Notes: a model not told the origin generated them from the sequence alone. A stretch of DNA of 64,000 nt from Compostibacter hankyongensis (GCF_039541075.1 NZ_BAABFN010000005.1:372001-436000), one strand, 5' to 3'; positions 25,583-33,787 are shown, counted from the first letter of the stretch. Program-made: numbers and translations.

Positions 25583-26917
25583 ATGTTTGAATCACTCTCG
25601 GAGAGGCTGGAGACAGCCTTTAAACAAATCAAGGGCCAGGGCCAGATCACGGAGCTCAACGTAGCCTCCACAGTGAAGGAAATCCGGCGTGCCCTGGTAG
25701 ACGCTGACGTTAACTATAAGATCGCCAAGGAGTTCACTGACAAGGTAAAGGAAAAAGCGCTCGGCGAAAAGGTGCTGAATGCAATCTCGCCCGGTCAGCT
25801 GATGGTCAAGGTGGTCCAGGATGAGCTGGCCGAGCTGATGGGCGGCACGGAAGAAGGCCTCGACCTGAAAACCAGTCCTACCGTTATCCTGATCGCGGGC
25901 CTCCAGGGGTCCGGTAAAACCACTTTTTCCGGCAAGCTGGCCCGTTTCCTGAAACAAAACCGGCATAAATCACCCTTGCTGGTGGCGGCCGACGTATACC
26001 GTCCCGCGGCCATCGACCAGCTGAAGGTGCTGGGCGAGCAGATCGGCATACCCGTCTACCACGAGCCGGATCAGAAAGACCCGGTGCTGATCGCCCGGAA
26101 TGCCCTCAAAGAAGCAAAGACAAAAGGACATAACGTTATCATCATCGATACCGCCGGACGGCTGGCCGTAGACGAGGCCATGATGACGGAAGTGGCCGAT
26201 ATCAAGGCGGCAGTAGCCCCCCAGGAAGTGCTTTTTGTCGTGGATGCCATGACGGGCCAGGATGCCGTGAATACGGCAAAGGCCTTTAACGAAAGGCTGG
26301 ATTTCACCGGGGTCGTGCTGACCAAGCTGGACGGCGATACCCGCGGTGGGGCCGCCCTCTCCATCAAATACACCGTGGAGAAGCCCATCAAGTTTATCAG
26401 CATGGGCGAAAAGCTGGATACGCTGGATGTTTTCTACCCCGAGCGTATGGCGCAGCGTATCCTCGGCATGGGCGATATCACCACCCTCGTGGAAAGGGCG
26501 CAGGCGCAGTACGATGAAGCGGTGGCGGCCCGGATAGAGAAGAAGATCCGGAAAAACCAGTTTGATTTCGAAGACTTTATCACCCAGCTCCAGCAGATCA
26601 AGAAAATGGGGAATATCAAAGACCTGCTCGGTATGATCCCCGGTATGGGAAAAGCGGTAAAGGACCTGGATATCAGCGACGACGCTTTCAAGGGCATCGA
26701 AGCCATCATCGGCTCGATGACCCCTTATGAGCGTACCCATCCGGATGTGATCGACAGCAGCCGGCGCAGACGTATTGCCGGGGGAGCGGGCAAAGACATC
26801 CAGGAGATCAACCAGTTTATGAAACAATTCGAGCAAATGCGGCAGATGATGAAGGGCATGAACAAATTTTCTGCCGCTGGCCGGGGTATGCGGGCCATGA
26901 AAGGCCTGCCCCGGTAA
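25583..26917 (+). CDS. ffh: Signal recognition particle protein Ffh (SRP54)
   Basis: A 444-residue GTPase that binds signal sequences and 4.5S RNA and docks on FtsY for co-translational membrane insertion. The N domain is residues 1-90. The G domain has GLQGSGKTTFSGKLARFL (G1, around 106), DVYRPAAIDQL, DTAGRLAVDE (G3) and TKLDGDTRGGAAL (G4). The Met-rich M domain (from about 325) includes MIPGMGKAVKD, the RNA-binding SRRRRIAGGAG and QMRQMMKGMNKF. The length is normal. No 4.5S RNA gene is visible nearby. The leader carries a terminator-like hairpin. Confidence 0.97.
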   Translation: MFESLSERLETAFKQIKGQGQITELNVASTVKEIRRALVDADVNYKIAKEFTDKVKEKALGEKVLNAISPGQLMVKVVQDELAELMGGTEEGLDLKTSPTVILIAGLQGSGKTTFSGKLARFLKQNRHKSPLLVAADVYRPAAIDQLKVLGEQIGIPVYHEPDQKDPVLIARNALKEAKTKGHNVIIIDTAGRLAVDEAMMTEVADIKAAVAPQEVLFVVDAMTGQDAVNTAKAFNERLDFTGVVLTKLDGDTRGGAALSIKYTVEKPIKFISMGEKLDTLDVFYPERMAQRILGMGDITTLVERAQAQYDEAVAARIEKKIRKNQFDFEDFITQLQQIKKMGNIKDLLGMIPGMGKAVKDLDISDDAFKGIEAIIGSMTPYERTHPDVIDSSRRRRIAGGAGKDIQEINQFMKQFEQMRQMMKGMNKFSAAGRGMRAMKGLPR

Positions 26918-26934
26918 AAGAGCGTAGAATTTTT

Positions 26935-26964
26935 TTGCGCTTTTTGATTTATCTTTTACATTTG
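26935..26964 (+). promoter_or_regulatory. Promoter of the rpsP operon
   Basis: TTG at 26935-26937, a 19-bp spacer and TACATTTG at 26957-26964, 49 bp before the rpsP start. Confidence 0.75.
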
Positions 26965-27012
26965 CATTCTTTAAAATTATTTGTTCACTCGCAAAAATAA
27001 TCTCAATTATTT

Positions 27013-27540
27013 ATGCCTGTAAAAATCAGATTACAACGCAAAGGAAGGTCCAAGAGACCCTTCTATTACATCGTGGTAGCGGATGGCCGCTCCCCCAGAG
27101 ACGGTAAGTTCATTCAGAAGATCGGCACCTACAATCCCCTGACCGTTCCCGCCAGCATCCATCTCGACCGGAACCGGGCGCTGCACTGGCTGCAGAAGGG
27201 GGCACAGCCCACCGATACCGTTCGCCGTATCCTTTCCTTTAAGGGTGTTTTATACCTGAAGCACCTGTTGCGCGGCGTGCAGCTGGGCCTGTTCGATGAA
27301 AAGACCGCTTTCGAAAAATTCGATAAGTGGAATGCCGAGCACGAAAGGATGGTATTGCAGAGAAGGGAACATCACAAGAAGACCAAGGCTGCCTCGAAGG
27401 CCCAGCCGGTAGTGAAAAAGGTGGAAGAGGAAGAAGCTGCTCCTGCCGCCCAGGCGGCGCCCGAAGCGGCCGCTCCTGAAGCCGAAGCTGCCCCTGAAGA
27501 AAAGCCGGAAGAAAAGACGTCTGAAGCATCTGCAGAATAA
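27013..27540 (+). CDS. rpsP: Ribosomal protein S16 with long acidic/alanine-rich tail
   Basis: Residues 1-85 are a normal S16: MPVKIRLQRKGRSKRPFYYI, VVADGRSPRDGKFIQKIGTY and RALHWLQKGAQPTDTV. S16 is an early assembly protein of the 30S subunit. The chain continues to 175 residues, about twice the usual bacterial length. A basic linker (QRREHHKKTKAASK) is followed by a low-complexity Ala/Glu/Pro tail. Extended S16 tails are common in Bacteroidota, and the function is unknown. A terminator separates rpsP from rimM, so expression of the ribosomal protein can exceed that of the enzymes downstream. Confidence 0.96.
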   Translation: MPVKIRLQRKGRSKRPFYYIVVADGRSPRDGKFIQKIGTYNPLTVPASIHLDRNRALHWLQKGAQPTDTVRRILSFKGVLYLKHLLRGVQLGLFDEKTAFEKFDKWNAEHERMVLQRREHHKKTKAASKAQPVVKKVEEEEAAPAAQAAPEAAAPEAEAAPEEKPEEKTSEASAE

Positions 27541-27565
27541 ATTGCTATTCAAAATTGTAATGAAG

Positions 27566-27598
27566 GGCTGTCCCGGCTTAGGCGGGACAGCCTTTTTT
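27566..27598 (+). terminator. Intrinsic terminator between rpsP and rimM
   Basis: A 10-bp stem (27566-27575 with 27583-27592), a 7-nt loop and six T. It ends 10 bp before the rimM start codon, so rimM must be read by partial read-through or from its own promoter. Confidence 0.88.
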
Positions 27599-27608
27599 AA
27601 TAAATGCT

Positions 27609-28124
27609 TTGCCCGGTTATTTTAACATAGGAAAGATCGTGGCCACCCATGGCCTGAAGGGGGAGCTCGTCCTGCAGCACCGCCTGCCGGAGGCCACCGG
27701 GCTCAGTCAGGACGACGTGCTTTTTCTGGAAACGAAGAAAGACAGCTTCCTGCCTTATTTTATCACAGCCCTGCGCCCCGGTCAGCGGGAGACGGTCTAT
27801 CTCCAGCTGGAAGGGATCACCACCCGGGAAAGCGCCCGGACATTGCTGCAAAAGCAGGCCTATCTGGAAGAAGCCCGGTTCCGTCAGCTGGCTGGCTCCG
27901 GCTCCTGGCTTTCGCTGCTGGGTTTTATGCTGGAAGACAGCGTCGCCGGGGAGCTGGGTACGGTGGCCGAGATCGTGGAGCTGCCCGGGCAGTGGCTGGC
28001 CAAGGTATACCGGCAGGAACGGGAGCTGCTTATCCCGCTCAACGAAAGCACCCTGCAGCAGATCGACCATGCCGGGCAGCGGATCCGCGTAACGCTCCCG
28101 GAAGGACTGCTGGACATCTATTGA
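27609..28124 (+). CDS. rimM: Ribosome maturation factor RimM
   Basis: This 171-residue protein acts in maturation of the 30S head and binds S19. The N-terminal domain opens with GYFNIGKIVATHGLKGELVL, and the C-terminal PRC-barrel includes GTVAEIVELPGQWLAKVY and LLIPLNES. The start is TTG at 27609. The only ATG close by (27604) is in another frame and stops after eight codons. The TTG may keep translation low compared with rpsP. Its stop codon lies inside a 16-bp inverted repeat. Confidence 0.93.
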   Translation: MPGYFNIGKIVATHGLKGELVLQHRLPEATGLSQDDVLFLETKKDSFLPYFITALRPGQRETVYLQLEGITTRESARTLLQKQAYLEEARFRQLAGSGSWLSLLGFMLEDSVAGELGTVAEIVELPGQWLAKVYRQERELLIPLNESTLQQIDHAGQRIRVTLPEGLLDIY

Positions 28125-28192
28125 TGATTTGATAATTGGATGATGTGCTGATGATCTTATTATCAAATCATCAAATTTCCAAATCATCAAAT
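28121..28192. repeat. Inverted repeat overlapping the rimM stop codon
   Basis: The left arm TTGATGATTTGATAAT (28121-28136) and a perfect 16-bp right arm (28159-28174) enclose a 22-nt loop. A further copy of AAATCATCAAAT follows at 28181-28192. The TGA of rimM is part of the left arm. It is AT-rich with no T-run, so it is unlike the other terminators here. Confidence 0.8.
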
Positions 28193-28213
28193 TAACTTAA
28201 ACCCGAACCTGTC

Positions 28214-28891
28214 ATGCGCATCGACATACTCACCGTCCTGCCCGAGCTCCTGGAAGGGCCTTTCTCCCATTCCATCCTGAAAAGAGCCCGGGAGCGGAAC
28301 CTGCTGGAGGTCCATGTCCATCAGCTCCGGGCCTATACCCCCTATAAGCACGGACAGGTTGACGACACGCAGTTCGGAGGCGGCGCGGGTATGGTCATGA
28401 TGGTGGAACCCATTGCCCTGGCCATCGAAAGCCTGCAGCAGCAGGTCAGCTATGACGAGATCATTTATCTGACCCCCGACGGGGAGCGGCTCAACCAGCA
28501 GATAGCCAACCAGCTTTCCCTTAAAAACAACCTGCTGCTGCTCTGCGGTCATTATAAAGGGGTAGATGAACGTATCCGTCAGCACTTCATTACCCGGGAG
28601 ATCTCCATCGGCGACTATGTGCTGTCCGGGGGAGAGCTCGCAGCAGCCGTGCTGACCGACGCCATAGGCCGGCTCATTCCCGGCGTGCTCAACAACGAAA
28701 CATCGGCCCTGACCGACTCCTTCCAGGATAACCTGCTGGCCCCGCCCGTATATACCCGCCCGGCCGAATACCGGGGCTGGAAGGTGCCGGAGGTGCTGCT
28801 CTGCGGGGATCCGAAAAAAATCGACGAATGGCGGCACGAACAATCCGTGCTGCGTACACAGGAACGGCGCCCCGACCTGCCGGAGGCCTGA
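28214..28891 (+). CDS. trmD: tRNA (guanine37-N1)-methyltransferase TrmD
   Basis: A 225-residue SPOUT methyltransferase that makes m1G37 and prevents frameshifting. It opens with MRIDILTVLPELLEGPFSHS. The FGGGAGMVMMVEP loop follows, then the deep-trefoil SAM site LLCGHYKGVDERI and ISIGDYVLSGGELAA. The C-terminal domain includes PEVLLCGDPKKIDEWR. The length is normal. It is the third gene in rpsP-rimM-trmD-rplS order. rplS has its own promoter. Confidence 0.96.
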   Translation: MRIDILTVLPELLEGPFSHSILKRARERNLLEVHVHQLRAYTPYKHGQVDDTQFGGGAGMVMMVEPIALAIESLQQQVSYDEIIYLTPDGERLNQQIANQLSLKNNLLLLCGHYKGVDERIRQHFITREISIGDYVLSGGELAAAVLTDAIGRLIPGVLNNETSALTDSFQDNLLAPPVYTRPAEYRGWKVPEVLLCGDPKKIDEWRHEQSVLRTQERRPDLPEA

Positions 28892-28923
28892 TCCAGCGCT
28901 GGAAATAATTTTTGAGCCATCCT

Positions 28924-28953
28924 TGGCTTATTCCGCTTTTTCCCCTACCTTTG
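28924..28953 (+). promoter_or_regulatory. Promoter of rplS
   Basis: TTG at 28924-28926, a 19-bp spacer and TACCTTTG at 28946-28953, about 24 bp before the start codon. Confidence 0.75.
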
Positions 28954-28976
28954 CACTCCTTAAAACATCATTCACA

Positions 28977-29324
28977 ATGGATGCAATTGCATTTGTCCAC
29001 GAGCAGATGACCGGCGATAAGAAATTTCCGGCTTTTAAAGCAGGAGATAACGTAACGGTCAATTACCGTATCGTGGAAGGAAACAAGGAAAGGATCCAAT
29101 CCTTCAAGGGAGATGTGCTGAAACGGCAGGGAGAAGGCTTTACCACCACTTTTACCGTACGGAAGATCTCCGACGGAGTGGGCGTGGAAAGAACCTTTCC
29201 GCTGTACTCCCCCAATATTGAATCCATTGCGCTGAACAAGGTAGGCCGGGTGAACCGCGCCAAGCTGTATTACCTTCGCAGCCGTTTCGGAAAATCAGCC
29301 AGGATCAAGGAAAAAAGGGTTTGA
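28977..29324 (+). CDS. rplS: Ribosomal protein L19
   Basis: A 115-residue protein at the 30S-50S interface. I place the start at the ATG at 28977 (MDAIAFVHEQM), not at the upstream in-frame start at 28923, because that extra stretch contains the promoter. The KAGDNVTVNYRIVEGNKERI, QSFKGDVLKRQGEG and RRAKLYYLR-like (VNRAKLYYLRSRFGKSARIK) blocks are typical. A terminator follows 34 bp after the stop. Confidence 0.96.
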   Translation: MDAIAFVHEQMTGDKKFPAFKAGDNVTVNYRIVEGNKERIQSFKGDVLKRQGEGFTTTFTVRKISDGVGVERTFPLYSPNIESIALNKVGRVNRAKLYYLRSRFGKSARIKEKRV

Positions 29325-29357
29325 ATATTTAGTATAGGTGAAATTTTCCAGGGAAAG

Positions 29358-29391
29358 CGGAGACCAGTTGACGGCTGGTTTCCGTTTTTTT
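29358..29391 (+). terminator. Intrinsic terminator of rplS
   Basis: A 10-bp stem (29358-29367 with 29375-29384, one G-T pair) is followed by seven T. Confidence 0.9.
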
Positions 29392-29434
29392 GTTAACGGA
29401 ATGCTAATCCGGAACGGATAATATCAAAAATATC

Positions 29435-29464
29435 TTGCTTTATATGGTATTATCCGTAACTTTG
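29435..29464 (+). promoter_or_regulatory. Promoter of tatA
   Basis: TTG at 29435-29437, a 19-bp spacer and TAACTTTG at 29457-29464, 32 bp before the start codon. Confidence 0.7.
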
Positions 29465-29495
29465 AATTTGTACTTTTATTTTTAATTCGAGAATC

Positions 29496-29756
29496 ATGAT
29501 AAGCGCAGCCTTAAACGCCCAGCCGTTATTGTTTGAAATGCCCAGTGGAATGGAATGGATCATTATTGTGGTTGCCATCCTGGTATTGTTCGGAGGGAGA
29601 AAAATCCCTGAATTCATGCGCGGCCTTGGCAAAGGCATCCGTGAGTTCAACGATGCCAAAACCAACGTAAAAAAAGAGATTGAAGACGGGATGAACGAAA
29701 CGCCCAGTTCCAACCATCAGACCCAGGCCACGGCACAACAGCAAAGCAAGGCATAA
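29496..29756 (+). CDS. tatA: Twin-arginine translocase subunit TatA/TatE
   Basis: An 86-residue protein with the TatA plan: a short N-terminal transmembrane helix (GMEWIIIVVAILVLFGG, residues about 18-34), the hinge GGRKIPEFMRGLGKGI, an amphipathic helix, and a polar Gln/Thr-rich tail. It should form the protein-conducting ring for folded Tat substrates. tatB and tatC are not in the window. The N-terminus may begin at a later Met (MPSGMEWII), as 15 residues before the helix is long for TatA. It has its own promoter and terminator. Confidence 0.9.
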   Translation: MISAALNAQPLLFEMPSGMEWIIIVVAILVLFGGRKIPEFMRGLGKGIREFNDAKTNVKKEIEDGMNETPSSNHQTQATAQQQSKA

Positions 29757-29761
29757 ACAGG

Positions 29762-29789
29762 CAGCTTCCCGCAAGCGGGAAGCTGTTAA
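29762..29789 (+). terminator. Hairpin after tatA
   Basis: An 11-bp perfect stem (29762-29772 with 29775-29785, tight loop) begins 6 bp after the tatA stop. Only TTAAT follows, so termination efficiency is uncertain. A second palindrome, CCCTCCGGAGGG, lies at about 29804-29815. Confidence 0.6.
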
Positions 29790-30009
29790 TATCCCACATA
29801 TTGCCCTCCGGAGGGAGGCTTGTTCTTCTTTTTCATACCCTGTTCAGAAGCGGTTTTTACACTCACTTAAAATAAAAAGCTTATATCGCTCGTTATACGC
29901 TACATTATTCCTAAATCATAACTGAAGCGTTGTATTTGCGTCCCGGTTCAGACGGAGTGGGCGTGATTGGTCCTTTTAAATGCCACAACCGCATCTGAAA
30001 AAGAGCAAC

Positions 30010-31200
30010 ATGCAAAAAACATGTACCGGAGTACTGGTTGCCCTCCTGATAAGCCATGCCGCCTGGGCCCAAACCTCCTCCCCCAAGCAGGTTTCCCTGA
30101 AAAATGCTGTAACAGACAGTGTTGCTGTGGCGGCTACGGGTAGCCCCGCAGACGAAGATACGATTGCCATGACCCCGGTCCAGGAACCGGAATCCGGAAG
30201 CCTTTCAGAAACCGGCGACGAGCCGGTACCCTCCCTGACCACTACCCCCTTGGCCACCGCTGCGCCATCCGACAGCCTGATGGGCCCGGATGTGGTCGTC
30301 GGCAACCTCAATGGGGACATGGTGAGCTATATCAATTCCTATTACAAACACAATACCGGTCATTTCCGGCTGGTCCGGGAAAAAGGAGAATCCTATTTCA
30401 CGCTTATCGAGCGGGTTTTCAGGGATTATGGCATTCCCGAAGACCTCAAATACCTGGCCGTGATCGAATCCGGGCTCAATACCCGGGTGGTATCCCGCGC
30501 CGGGGCCGTAGGTCCCTGGCAGCTGATGGCCGGCACCGCGCGGGTGCTGGGACTTACCGTCAACCGCCGGCACGACGAGCGGCGGGACCTGTACAAGTCC
30601 ACCCTGGCCGCAGCCAAATACCTGAACCAACTGTATGATATGCTGCACGACTGGGTGCTGGTGGTGGCCGCTTATAACTGCGGGCCGGGCGGCGTCCAGA
30701 AAGCCATCAACGCCAGCGGCAGCGACGACTTCTGGCAGCTGAAAAACTTCCTGCCCCACGAATCCAGCAATCATGTGATGAAGTTCCTGGCCACAGCCTA
30801 TATCATGGACCGCTTTGCGAACTTCTTCGGGATGGACCAGCAGGAGCTGGCCGGGATGCTCTCACCGGTATCCGGCGGCCTTCACTACAGGACCTACACC
30901 AACCTGCAATCCCTGAATATCTCCGGGAAATACAGCATGGCGGTTATCGCCAAATACCTGAATATGGACATTGGGGAGCTCAATCATCTCAACCCGGATT
31001 TCGGGGAGACCGCCTCGGCCAAGCCCGGGGGACAACAGGGCTTTGACCTCAAGCTGCCGGCAGATAAGATGATGCTTTTTAAGCAAAACAGGGGAACTAT
31101 CCTGAACGAATCCGTTCAGCTGCTGATGGAGAACAACCAGCGGCAGCTCAGCAGCAACGATGCTGAGGACGAAGGCGATTACGCCCCGCAGGCCGGTTAG
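30010..31200 (+). CDS. Lytic transglycosylase (SLT domain, MltD-like)
   Basis: About 396 residues from the ATG at 30010, which gives a clean signal peptide (MQKTCTGVLVALLISHAAWA). An upstream in-frame start at 29980 would add ten polar residues. After a low-complexity Thr/Pro/Ser linker, the SLT domain (about 110-260) carries the catalytic Glu in YLAVIESGLNTRVVSRAGA and the GPWQLMAGTARVLGL, AAKYLNQLYD and VVAAYNCGPGGVQ motifs. It cleaves murein to 1,6-anhydro-muropeptides. The region after the SLT (about 300-390) resembles one degenerate LysM-type module. The length suits MltD-like proteins. Confidence 0.9.
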   Translation: MQKTCTGVLVALLISHAAWAQTSSPKQVSLKNAVTDSVAVAATGSPADEDTIAMTPVQEPESGSLSETGDEPVPSLTTTPLATAAPSDSLMGPDVVVGNLNGDMVSYINSYYKHNTGHFRLVREKGESYFTLIERVFRDYGIPEDLKYLAVIESGLNTRVVSRAGAVGPWQLMAGTARVLGLTVNRRHDERRDLYKSTLAAAKYLNQLYDMLHDWVLVVAAYNCGPGGVQKAINASGSDDFWQLKNFLPHESSNHVMKFLATAYIMDRFANFFGMDQQELAGMLSPVSGGLHYRTYTNLQSLNISGKYSMAVIAKYLNMDIGELNHLNPDFGETASAKPGGQQGFDLKLPADKMMLFKQNRGTILNESVQLLMENNQRQLSSNDAEDEGDYAPQAG

Positions 31201-31207
31201 CCGCCTC

Positions 31208-32401
31208 CTACCCTTTTATGGCTGCAATACCCGGCAGCTCCTTTCCTTCAAAATATTCGAGCATGGCGCCTCCGCCTGTGGAGACGTAGCTTACCTTTTC
31301 GGCGAGGCCAAACTGGTTCACCGCAGCGACGGAATCCCCGCCGCCGACCAGCGAAAAAGCGCCGGCTGCCGTTGCAGCCGCAACAGCATTGGCTACCGAG
31401 CGGGTTCCCTTCTGGAAAGGTTTCATTTCAAAGACACCCATGGGACCGTTCCACAGGATGGTCTTCGAGGCACGGATCACCCCTTCAAAACGGGCGATGG
31501 TTTTGTCCGCAATGTCCAGCCCCATCCAGCCCCCGGGGATATGGTCGTTGGATACCACCTGCGTCTGCGCATCTTCGGCAAACTTGTCCGCGATCACCGA
31601 ATCTTCGGGAATGAGAATCTCCACTCCTTTTTCCCGGGCCTGGTCCATCAGGCTTTGCGCCAGGTCCAGCTTGTCATCTTCGCAAAGCGAGTTGCCGATC
31701 TCCCGGCCCATGGCTTTCAGGAAGGTATAGGTCATGCCACCGCCGATGATGATATGATCGGCCCTTTCCATCAGGTTTTTGATGATCTCTATCTTATCCG
31801 ACACCTTAGCGCCTCCCAGAATGGCCGTAAAGGGACGGGCGGCATCGTGCAGCACCTTTTCCGCATTGGTGACCTCTGCTTCCATAAGCAAGCCGAACAT
31901 TTTGCGGTCGCCGGGAAAATACCGGGCAATAACGGCGGTGGACGCATGCGCACGGTGCGCGGTGCCAAAGGCATCGTTGACATACACATCTCCCAGCCCG
32001 GCCAGCTTTTCGGCAAAGCCCGGATCGCCCTTTTCTTCCTGTTTGTAAAAACGCAGGTTTTCCAGCAGCAGCACTTCCCCGGCCTTCAGCGTCTTTGCCG
32101 CTTCCACGGCGCTGTCCCCGATACAGTCGTCGGCAAACTTCACCGGCTGCCCCAGCAGCTCCGACAGATGCGGTACCAAGTGGCGCAGCGAAAATTTTTC
32201 CGATGGTCCTTCCTTGGGTCGTCCCAGGTGCGACATCAGGATAACGCTGCCCCCGTCGCCGAGGACCTTCCGGATGGTAGGCACGGCGGCCCGCATACGG
32301 GTATCATCGGTGATCTGGTATTGGTCGTTCAGCGGAACGTTAAAGTCCACCCGGATCAGCGCTTTCTGTCCGGAAAAATTATGGGTCTGGAATGTAGACA
32401 T
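31208..32401 (-). CDS. pgk: Phosphoglycerate kinase
   Basis: A 397-residue glycolytic kinase (1,3-bisphosphoglycerate + ADP to 3-phosphoglycerate + ATP). Signature RVDFNVPLND is near residue 20, MSHLGRPK near 60, GGAKVSDKIEII near 195, and the nucleotide loop GGGDSVAAVNQFG near 355. The length is normal. It lies downstream of gap on the same strand with a 143-bp gap containing a strong hairpin, so the two steps are neighbours in both pathway and map. The gene converges with the lytic transglycosylase, 7 bp apart. Confidence 0.96.
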   Translation of the reverse strand: MSTFQTHNFSGQKALIRVDFNVPLNDQYQITDDTRMRAAVPTIRKVLGDGGSVILMSHLGRPKEGPSEKFSLRHLVPHLSELLGQPVKFADDCIGDSAVEAAKTLKAGEVLLLENLRFYKQEEKGDPGFAEKLAGLGDVYVNDAFGTAHRAHASTAVIARYFPGDRKMFGLLMEAEVTNAEKVLHDAARPFTAILGGAKVSDKIEIIKNLMERADHIIIGGGMTYTFLKAMGREIGNSLCEDDKLDLAQSLMDQAREKGVEILIPEDSVIADKFAEDAQTQVVSNDHIPGGWMGLDIADKTIARFEGVIRASKTILWNGPMGVFEMKPFQKGTRSVANAVAAATAAGAFSLVGGGDSVAAVNQFGLAEKVSYVSTGGGAMLEYFEGKELPGIAAIKG

Positions 32402-32426
32402 ACGATCAGGAATAGCTTGAAGAAAA

Positions 32427-32447
32427 GCCCCGGTGAGGCACCGGGGC
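32427..32447 (-). terminator. Hairpin between gap and pgk
   Basis: A perfect 9-bp GC-rich stem (32427-32435 with 32439-32447) has a 3-nt loop. Minus-strand bases after it read TTTTCTTC. It sits 98 bp after the gap stop and 26 bp before the pgk start, so it can end gap transcripts or set a gap:pgk ratio. Confidence 0.65.
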
Positions 32448-32544
32448 CGGTTATTATTATTTTATCTTACTGAGCGGTCCGGACAAGCACGGATCACCCC
32501 TCTCCGGAATGTATCCGCACGACCCGGACCCGGCGCCGTAACCC

Positions 32545-33558
32545 CTACCCGATCAGGTGGGCGAAGTATTTCAGGGTACGGACCAGCTGGGATACGTAGC
32601 TCATCTCGTTATCATACCAGGAAACCGTTTTCACCAGCTGCTGATCCCCGTTGCCGATCACCTTGGTCTGGGTAGCGTCAAAAAGGGAGCCGAAGGTCAT
32701 GCCCACGATATCGCTGCTGACGATGAGGTCCTCGTTATAGCCGAAGCTTTCATTGGCGGCAGCCTTCATAGCGGCATTCACTTCATCTGCAGTCACCTTT
32801 TTGTTAAGCACGCAGGTCAGCTCGGTCAGGGATCCGGTGATAACAGGCACGCGCTGGGCGGCGCCGTCAAGCTTTCCTTTCAGCTCGGGCAGTACCAGGC
32901 CGATGGCCTTGGCAGCGCCGGTGCTGTTGGGAACAATGTTTACCGCTGCCGCACGGGCCCGGCGCAGATCGCCTTTGGGATGCGGGGAATCCTGCGTGTT
33001 CTGGTCGTTGGTATAGGCGTGTATGGTAGTCATAAGCCCGGAAACGATGCCAAAGCTATCGTTCATCACCTTGGCCATGGGGGCCAGACAGTTTGTGGTA
33101 CAGGAGGCGCAGGAGATGATGGACTCGCTGCCGTCCAGGATATCGTGGTTTACGTTGAACACGATGGTCTTCAGATCGCCGGTAGCCGGTGCGGAGATCA
33201 CTACCTTTTTGGCGCCTGCGGTAAGATGGGCGGAGGCCTTATCCTTGTCGGCGAAGAAACCGGTACATTCCAGCACTACGTCCACGTCATGCTGTTTCCA
33301 GGGAATCTCAGCCGGGTTTTTATGCGCATAGATCTTGATGTCCTCTCCCGCTACGACGATAGAGTTATCCGTAGCCTTCACCTCTTTTCCAAAACGTCCC
33401 TGGGCGGTGTCATATTTAAGCAGGTGGGCAAGTACGGCAGGACTGGTGAGGTCATTGACCGCCACTACCTCTATGCCTTCCATATTATAGATCTGGCGAT
33501 ACACAAGGCGGCCGATACGGCCGAAACCATTGATTCCTATTTTTACATTCGTTGCCAT
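32545..33558 (-). CDS. gap: Glyceraldehyde-3-phosphate dehydrogenase (NAD type)
   Basis: A 337-residue enzyme. The N-terminal Rossmann motif is INGFGRIGRLVYR. Asp36 in VAVNDLT indicates NAD preference. The catalytic Cys153 lies in SCASCTTNCLAP. Substrate loops follow (HAYTNDQNTQDSPH and RRARAAAVNIVPNSTGAAKA). WYDNEMSYVSQLVRTLKYF near the C-terminus is standard. It has a well-formed promoter upstream (TAAATTTG) and leads into pgk downstream. Confidence 0.97.
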   Translation of the reverse strand: MATNVKIGINGFGRIGRLVYRQIYNMEGIEVVAVNDLTSPAVLAHLLKYDTAQGRFGKEVKATDNSIVVAGEDIKIYAHKNPAEIPWKQHDVDVVLECTGFFADKDKASAHLTAGAKKVVISAPATGDLKTIVFNVNHDILDGSESIISCASCTTNCLAPMAKVMNDSFGIVSGLMTTIHAYTNDQNTQDSPHPKGDLRRARAAAVNIVPNSTGAAKAIGLVLPELKGKLDGAAQRVPVITGSLTELTCVLNKKVTADEVNAAMKAAANESFGYNEDLIVSSDIVGMTFGSLFDATQTKVIGNGDQQLVKTVSWYDNEMSYVSQLVRTLKYFAHLIG

Positions 33559-33604
33559 TGTTAAAAAGAGCCTTTTGGTGAGTGAGAAATAACATTTCGT
33601 CCTG

Positions 33605-33635
33605 CAAATTTACGCGGAAATACACGATTTGGCAA
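33605..33635 (-). promoter_or_regulatory. Promoter of gap
   Basis: On the minus strand, TTG (33633-33635), a 20-bp spacer and TAAATTTG (33605-33612), 46 bp before the start codon. Confidence 0.75.
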
Positions 33636-33756
33636 TTTAAAATTTAAGGTGGAAAGCCGCAGGATACGGATTCTCCCGGAAAATGCCCGGCGCGGGAAAG
33701 GCGGCCCCGGGACGGCCTCACAGGCAAGAGAATTTTAACTGCAGGGGCATATTTTT

Positions 33757-33787
33757 TTTGAAAATAAAAGCAGGAAGCTTACCTTTG
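33757..33787 (+). promoter_or_regulatory. Promoter of tRNA-Glu
   Basis: TTTG at 33757-33760, a 19-bp spacer and TACCTTTG at 33780-33787. The tRNA begins 19 bp later. Confidence 0.75.

Noticed and set aside
28923..28977. Longer start for rplS
   Set aside because: The added codons include the promoter and are absent from normal L19.
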